A DNA stretch of 64,000 bases from contig NZ_CP094467.1 in assembly GCF_023347235.1 (NCBI RefSeq), positions 248,001 to 312,000 of the forward strand, written 5' to 3'. How positions within the stretch are numbered: position 1 is the stretch's first letter; each line of letters begins with the position of its first letter. Under the pieces are notes generated by a model, which saw nothing but the letters and a program-made list of their open reading frames with translations, searched no databases and had not been told where the DNA came from. The translations under genes and the position numbers were made by a program. The DNA is from Faecalibacterium sp. I4-1-79. Lineage in GTDB: Bacteria; Bacillota; Clostridia; Oscillospirales; Ruminococcaceae. Shown piece after piece: positions 59,551 through 64,000 of this stretch.

Positions 59551-60738
59551 ATGCTGAACGAGACCTACCGCGCCATGCTGAACAACAAAAGCGTCATCCG
59601 CGAGACCTTCATGTATGGCAGACAGCGCGCTGCCCAGATCGGCAGCGAGAATGTGTTCGATTATTCACTGGGCAACCCCAGCGTGCCCTGTCCGCCGGAG
59701 TTCACCGAAGCCATGCAGACCCTGCTGGCACAGGAAGAGCCGGTAAGCCTGCACGGCTATTGCCCCAGTCAGGGCGACCCGGGCTTCCGCACCGCTGTGG
59801 CGGCGCATCTGACCGAGACCTTCGGTCTGCCCTACGCGCAAAAGCACATCTTCCCCACCACCGGCGCGGCGGGTGCGATCGCCCACGCCATCCGGGCGGT
59901 GACCCAGCCCGGGGACGAGGTGCTGACCTTTGCACCTTACTTCCCGGAGTACGGCCCCTATGTGGCGGGCACCGGCGCGGTGCTGCGGGTGGTGCCGCCG
60001 CAGGCGCCTACCTTCCAGCCCAATCTGGATGCCTTTGCACAGATGCTGACCGAAAAGGTCACCTGCGTGCTCATCAACACCCCCAACAACCCCACCGGCG
60101 TGGTCTACTCTGCCGACACTCTGACCCGCATGGCGGCGATTCTGACCGAAAAAAGCGCCCAGTACGGACACAATATCTTCTTGGTCAGTGACGAGCCCTA
60201 CCGGGACATCGTGTTTGATGGCAAGACCGTGCCTTACCCGGCGGCGTTCTACCCCCACACCCTGACCTGCTTCTCCTACTCCAAGAGCCTGAGCCTGCCC
60301 GGCGAGCGTCTGGGCTATGTGGCGGTGCGCCCGGGGTGCGAGGGCGAGGACATCCTTGTGGACATGATGAGCCAGATCTCCCGCTTTACCGGCCACAACT
60401 GCCCGCCCAGCATCATCCAGCGGGCAGTCAGCTGTTGCCAGAAGGTGACCAGCGATCTTTCGGTCTACCAGACCAACATGGAACTGCTGTACGAAAAACT
60501 CACCGCGCTGGGCTTTGAAGTGGAGCGCCCGGGCGGCACCTTCTATATCTTCCCCAAGGCACTGGAAGAGGACGCCAACGCCTTCTGCCGGAAAGCCCGG
60601 GAATTTGATCTGCTGCTGGTGCCCAGCGACAGCTTTGGGGTAAAGGGCTATGTGCGCCTTGCCTACTGCATCGACACCGAAAAGGTAAAGCGCAGCCTGC
60701 CCGCCTTTGAAAAGCTGGCAGCCGCCTACCGCAAATAA
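59551..60738 (+). CDS. PLP-dependent aminotransferase (class I/II)
   Basis: 395 residues. NPSVPCPPEFTEAM, TGAAGAIAHAIRAV, VLINTPNNPTGVVYS, VSDEPYRDIVFDG and the PLP lysine in FSYSKSLSLPGERLGYVAV are in canonical order. It belongs with fold-type I aspartate/aromatic aminotransferases; the substrate is uncertain. It starts 26 bases after the palindromic element, which thus lies in its leader. Confidence 0.9.
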   Translation: MLNETYRAMLNNKSVIRETFMYGRQRAAQIGSENVFDYSLGNPSVPCPPEFTEAMQTLLAQEEPVSLHGYCPSQGDPGFRTAVAAHLTETFGLPYAQKHIFPTTGAAGAIAHAIRAVTQPGDEVLTFAPYFPEYGPYVAGTGAVLRVVPPQAPTFQPNLDAFAQMLTEKVTCVLINTPNNPTGVVYSADTLTRMAAILTEKSAQYGHNIFLVSDEPYRDIVFDGKTVPYPAAFYPHTLTCFSYSKSLSLPGERLGYVAVRPGCEGEDILVDMMSQISRFTGHNCPPSIIQRAVSCCQKVTSDLSVYQTNMELLYEKLTALGFEVERPGGTFYIFPKALEEDANAFCRKAREFDLLLVPSDSFGVKGYVRLAYCIDTEKVKRSLPAFEKLAAAYRK

Positions 60739-60798
60739 CCGGAACGCCCCGACCCGGGGCATAAAATAAACAACTGATAGAGGAAAGGGAACCCTGCT

Positions 60799-62010
60799 AT
60801 GGAAAAGATCAAGATGACGACCCCGCTGGTGGAGATGGACGGCGACGAGATGACCCGTATCCTGTGGAAGATGATCAAGGACGAGCTGATCCTCCCCTTT
60901 GTGGATCTTAAGACCGAGTACTACGATCTGGGTCTGCCCAACCGCGATGCCACCGCAGATCAGGTGACCATGGATGCCGCCCTCGCCAACAAGAAGTACG
61001 GCGTGTCGGTCAAGTGTGCCACCATCACCCCCAACGCCCAGCGCGTGGAGGAGTACAAGCTGCACGAGATGTGGAAGAGCCCCAACGGCACCATCCGCGC
61101 TGTGCTGGACGGTACCGTGTTCCGCGCACCCATTATGATCGACAGCATCCATCCGGTGGTCAAGAACTGGAAAAAGCCCATCACCATTGCCCGCCACGCC
61201 TACGGCGATGTGTATAAGTGCACCGAGTTCCGCATTCCCGGTGCAGGCAAGGCAGAGCTGGTGTTCACCGGCGCAGACGGCAGCCAGCAGCGTGCCACCG
61301 TCTTTGACTTTGAGGGTGCCGGTGTGCTGCAGGGTCAGTACAACAAGGATGATTCCATCCGCAGCTTTGCCCGCAGCTGCTTCAACTACGCACTGGACGT
61401 GAAGCAGGATCTGTGGTTCGGTGCAAAGGATACCATCTCCAAGAAGTACGACCACACCTTCAAGGACATCTTCCAGGAGACCTACGATGCCGAGTACAAG
61501 GAAAAGTTCGAAGCTGCCGGCATTACCTATTTCTACAGCCTGATTGACGATATCGTGGCGCGCGTCATCCGCAGCGAGGGCGGCTTTGTCTGGGCGTGCA
61601 AAAACTACGACGGCGATGTGATGAGCGATATGGTCTCCACCGCTTTTGGCTCGCTGGCCATGATGACCAGTGTGCTGGTCAGCCCGGATGGCAAGTACGA
61701 GTATGAGGCTGCCCACGGCACCGTCACCCGCCATTATTATAAGTATCTGAAGGGCGAAAAGACCTCCACCAACCCCATGGCTACCATCTTTGCATGGTCG
61801 GGCGCCTTCAAGAAGCGCGGCGAGCTGGACAACCTGCCGGAGCTGGTGCACTTTGGCGAGGCGCTGGAAGCCGCAAGTCTGCAGACCCTGAACGAGGGCA
61901 TCATGACTAAGGATCTGTGCGGTCTGGCAGAGGGCATCACCCCCACCGCCGTGGACAGCGAGGGCTTTATCAAGGCCATCCGTGAGCGTCTGGAAGCTAA
62001 GCTGGCATAA
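60799..62010 (+). CDS. icd: NADP-dependent isocitrate dehydrogenase
   Basis: 403 residues, the eukaryote-like type II class. [20 protein letters not shown], then [20 protein letters not shown] (substrate serine/arginine region), [20 protein letters not shown] (metal aspartates) and [14 protein letters not shown] with NADP-site residues. It converts isocitrate to 2-oxoglutarate. AGAGGAAAGGGA precedes the start; a terminator follows. Confidence 0.95.
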   Translation: MEKIKMTTPLVEMDGDEMTRILWKMIKDELILPFVDLKTEYYDLGLPNRDATADQVTMDAALANKKYGVSVKCATITPNAQRVEEYKLHEMWKSPNGTIRAVLDGTVFRAPIMIDSIHPVVKNWKKPITIARHAYGDVYKCTEFRIPGAGKAELVFTGADGSQQRATVFDFEGAGVLQGQYNKDDSIRSFARSCFNYALDVKQDLWFGAKDTISKKYDHTFKDIFQETYDAEYKEKFEAAGITYFYSLIDDIVARVIRSEGGFVWACKNYDGDVMSDMVSTAFGSLAMMTSVLVSPDGKYEYEAAHGTVTRHYYKYLKGEKTSTNPMATIFAWSGAFKKRGELDNLPELVHFGEALEAASLQTLNEGIMTKDLCGLAEGITPTAVDSEGFIKAIRERLEAKLA

Positions 62011-62032
62011 AACGATTTTCAATATAACATAA

Positions 62033-62076
62033 AAACCGGAACAATCCACCCGAAAAAGGGAAGATCGTTCCGGTTT
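62033..62076. terminator. Terminator after icd
   Basis: AAACCGGAACAATC / GATCGTTCCGGTTT stem with one mismatch, 22 bases past the stop. Confidence 0.75.
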
Positions 62077-62154
62077 ATGTTTTAGGCAGGATGTACGACA
62101 AACTGGAATTTATCTGCTTAGGTTACGTACTTTCGTTGCTAACCTTTTCCTCCC

Positions 62155-63042
62155 TTACCAATCCTTTTTTTCTTTTGTACAGTCATGGTTCTTTTTGCGT
62201 TCTTCCACCATATTTGCAAACCATTCCACCTTAGCTGGGTCATAGTGGGAAAAGAAAGCACTCATTTTCGTGTCCAGTGCGGCAATTCTTGCCATATCCT
62301 CCGCAGAGAGTGCAAAGTCGAATACATTCAGGTTTTCCTGCATTCGTTCAATATGTGTGGACTTTGGAATCACCACTACGCCTCGTTGCAAATGCCAGCG
62401 GAGAATAACCTGTGCTGCACTTTTACCATACTTTTTGCCGATTTCATTCAGCACAGGATTCTGAAACATATTTCCTCTGCCTTCGCCAAACGGAGCCCAG
62501 GCCTCAATCTGTACGCTGTACTTGTCCATCCACTTCTTTGCCTCTTCCTGCTGATAGAAAGGATGTACCTCCACCTGATTCACCATCGGTTTAATGCGGG
62601 AAAAGGAGCAAATATCCACCAAACGGTCAGGATAAAAATTAGATACACCAATGGCACGAATTTTTCCTTCTTCGTATAGTTCTTCCAGTGCCCGCCATGC
62701 CCCGTAATAATCCGAATACGGCTGATGCAGCAGGCAAAGATCAAGATAATCTGTACGTAGCTTTTCCATAGAGTCTAAAACCGACGCTTTAGCTTTCTCA
62801 TAGCCGTAATGCTCAATCCAGACCTTTGTGGTCAGGAAAATATCTTTACGGTCAACACCGGCTTTTTCGATTGCTGCACCGACCTGCTCTTCATTATAAT
62901 AGCTTTGTGCCGTATCAATGGCACGATAGCCGACCTTTAGTGCATCCAGTACGCAACGTTCGCATTCCTCCTGTGTCACCTGAAATACGCCATAGCCCAA
63001 CTGTGGCATTTTCACACCGTTGCTCAAAGTAATATAGTCCAT
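62155..63042 (-). CDS. Aldo/keto reductase
   Basis: 295 residues. GYGVFQVTQEECERCVLDAL, the catalytic DTAQSYYNEEQVGAAIEKAG (Asp and Tyr), VWIEHYGYEKAK, the histidine in DLCLLHQPYSDYYGAWRALE, and VIPKSTHIERMQENLNVF for NADPH binding are all present. It reduces aldehydes with NADPH. It is divergent from a MerR-type regulator with a typical operator in its promoter. Confidence 0.93.
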   Translation of the reverse strand: MDYITLSNGVKMPQLGYGVFQVTQEECERCVLDALKVGYRAIDTAQSYYNEEQVGAAIEKAGVDRKDIFLTTKVWIEHYGYEKAKASVLDSMEKLRTDYLDLCLLHQPYSDYYGAWRALEELYEEGKIRAIGVSNFYPDRLVDICSFSRIKPMVNQVEVHPFYQQEEAKKWMDKYSVQIEAWAPFGEGRGNMFQNPVLNEIGKKYGKSAAQVILRWHLQRGVVVIPKSTHIERMQENLNVFDFALSAEDMARIAALDTKMSAFFSHYDPAKVEWFANMVEERKKNHDCTKEKKDW

Positions 63043-63084
63043 AACAAAAGCCTCCTGTTGTGTTAAATTTTATTCTGTGGTATT

Positions 63085-63115
63085 ATCATAACAGCCGGTA
63101 GTTACTACCGGTCAA
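63085..63115 (-). promoter_or_regulatory. MerR-type promoter/operator of aldo/keto reductase
   Basis: On the minus strand: -35 TTGACC (63110-63115), 19-base spacer, -10 TATGAT (63085-63090). The spacer carries the palindrome CCGGTAGTTACTACCGG (63095-63111). A 19-base spacer with a central dyad is the hallmark of MerR-activated promoters. Confidence 0.8.
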
Positions 63116-63146
63116 GGCTTTTTTTTCAAAAACAGGAGGATTTTTT

Positions 63147-63548
63147 GTGTATTCTATGAAAGAGGCTTGTACTCTCACCAATATGACCTATGAAAATCTG
63201 AAATTCTACTGCAACGAGGGATTGGTCCCCAATGTCAAGCGAGACAGACGAAATTATCGTGTCTTTGACGAACATGACATCAAATGGATTCAGAGTCTGA
63301 ACTGCCTGAAAAGCTGTGGAATGAGCATTGCAGAGATGAAGCAATATCTTGCTTTGTGCATGGAGGGCGAAGGCACAATTCCGGAACGTAAGGTGATTCT
63401 TGCAGAAAAAAAAGAAGCCCTGCTCCAGTCTATTACTGAACTGCAAAAGGCAGTGGAATACATTGACTGGAAGCAGAGATTCTATGACGATGTGCTGTCA
63501 GGCAAGACAGCGTATTACAGTAATCTTGTTCCGGAATTGCTTAAGTGA
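63147..63548 (+). CDS. MerR family regulator
   Basis: 133 residues. Winged helix at the N-terminus: MKEACTLTNMTYENLKFYCN, then YRVFDEHDIKWIQSLNCLKS and GMSIAEMKQYLALCMEGEG, followed by a coiled coil (KKEALLQSITELQKAVEYID). It lacks the metal-binding cysteines of MerR/CueR; the group is like AdhR/BmrR-type aldehyde or redox sensors. It should activate the divergent aldo/keto reductase. Confidence 0.9.
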   Translation: MYSMKEACTLTNMTYENLKFYCNEGLVPNVKRDRRNYRVFDEHDIKWIQSLNCLKSCGMSIAEMKQYLALCMEGEGTIPERKVILAEKKEALLQSITELQKAVEYIDWKQRFYDDVLSGKTAYYSNLVPELLK

Positions 63549-63588
63549 TATATCGGTACAGTTGACACAGCAAATTTCGATTTGTTGG

Positions 63589-64000
63589 TTACAAATGCAG
63601 TGCATCCAGCACTTCATTTACGATGTCCAGCGATACCTGCCCCGGGGCGCTGGCCTGCCCGGGGTTGGCAAAGGTCATGGCAGAGCCAAAGACCTCCCCA
63701 GCCAGACGGCTCACCGAGCCCAGCGCCCCCATGCTCATGGTGATGACCGGTGTTTTCGGGTGAAGGTCGGCCATCTCAGCGGTGGCGGCCAGCAGTTCCA
63801 GTACATCGGTGCGGCACCGGGGCATCACAGCAAGCTTGGGCAGGTCGGCTCCGGCCTGCTGCATCTGTACCATGCGACAGACAAGCTCTGCCCGGGGCGG
63901 GGTCTTGACAAAATCGTGGCTGGAGCACACCACTGCGACCCCGGCGGAATGTGCCTGCTCCACCAGCTTGGGCAGGTCTGCCCCGGCGGTGAAGAACTCA
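63589..64000 (-). CDS. aroD: Type I 3-dehydroquinate dehydratase, C-terminal part
   Basis: The frame is open to the window end, so the N-terminus is missing. VVCSSHDFVKTPPR (catalytic histidine region), LPKLAVMPR (Schiff-base lysine), TPVITMSMGALGSVSRLAG and FGSAMTFANPGQASAPGQ are in family order. The enzyme makes 3-dehydroshikimate in the shikimate pathway. Confidence 0.92.
   Translation of the reverse strand, partial: EFFTAGADLPKLVEQAHSAGVAVVCSSHDFVKTPPRAELVCRMVQMQQAGADLPKLAVMPRCRTDVLELLAATAEMADLHPKTPVITMSMGALGSVSRLAGEVFGSAMTFANPGQASAPGQVSLDIVNEVLDALHL

Noticed and set aside
59665-62049. 794-codon open frame on the minus strand
   Set aside because: Antisense to the aminotransferase and isocitrate dehydrogenase genes, both with full catalytic motifs.

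Overview
The window is a piece of a moderately GC-rich Firmicutes chromosome. Strong AGGAGG ribosome binding sites, a GlcNAc-type PTS, Tat-type lipoproteins, DUF3048 lipoproteins, BspA-type leucine-rich repeats and many interspersed palindromic repeats fit a gut Oscillospiraceae member such as Faecalibacterium. That placement is inference from gene style, because there is no rRNA here.

Layout. 1-33 kb is ordinary chromosome: housekeeping enzymes (MYG1, MATE pump, ATP-grasp ligase with two esterases, ilvE, HAD phosphatase, surface 5'-nucleotidase, ROK kinase, FAH, DJ-1, YerC, nitroreductase), a GlcNAc locus (PTS EIICB, nagA, EIIA), a micro-protein operon with a GIY-YIG nuclease opposite a WYL regulator (22.8-25.1 kb), paired DUF3048 lipoproteins, and four related Tat-exported small proteins (28-33 kb). 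The intergenic DNA carries several repeat families. The most striking has seven copies, each with a 36-nt hairpin whose 16-bp stem changes sequence but stays paired.

33.37-53.60 kb is an integrative element inserted in a tRNA-Ser(CGA) gene. Its ends are 54-bp direct repeats of the tRNA 3' half, with an integrase and excisionase at the left end and a TnpV and a Rep-like gene at the right. The cargo is defence. The first block is a MORC-type GHKL ATPase, Z1 helicase, PD-(D/E)XK protein and AIPR protein, coupled to a C5 methyltransferase and a Vsr nuclease. Next come an AT-hook coiled-coil protein and a two-gene pair (ParB/DGQR-like protein plus a protein with a HEPN-like RxxxxH motif). The last block is a RloA-RloB (AbiL-like) operon with an unknown third gene. 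No relaxase or type IV secretion genes are visible. The left junction also carries an extra tRNA 5' half and a 180-bp scar, suggesting an earlier insertion at the same site.

53.6-64 kb returns to chromosome: a cysteine-degradation operon (YheO-like regulator, RidA, CyuA-type desulfidase, DAACS symporter), a cation efflux protein, a 172-bp palindromic MITE-like element, an aminotransferase, NADP isocitrate dehydrogenase, an aldo/keto reductase divergent from a MerR regulator with a textbook 19-bp-spacer operator, and the end of a type I dehydroquinase gene.

All calls come from reading the sequence and protein motifs by eye. No alignment or database search was run.
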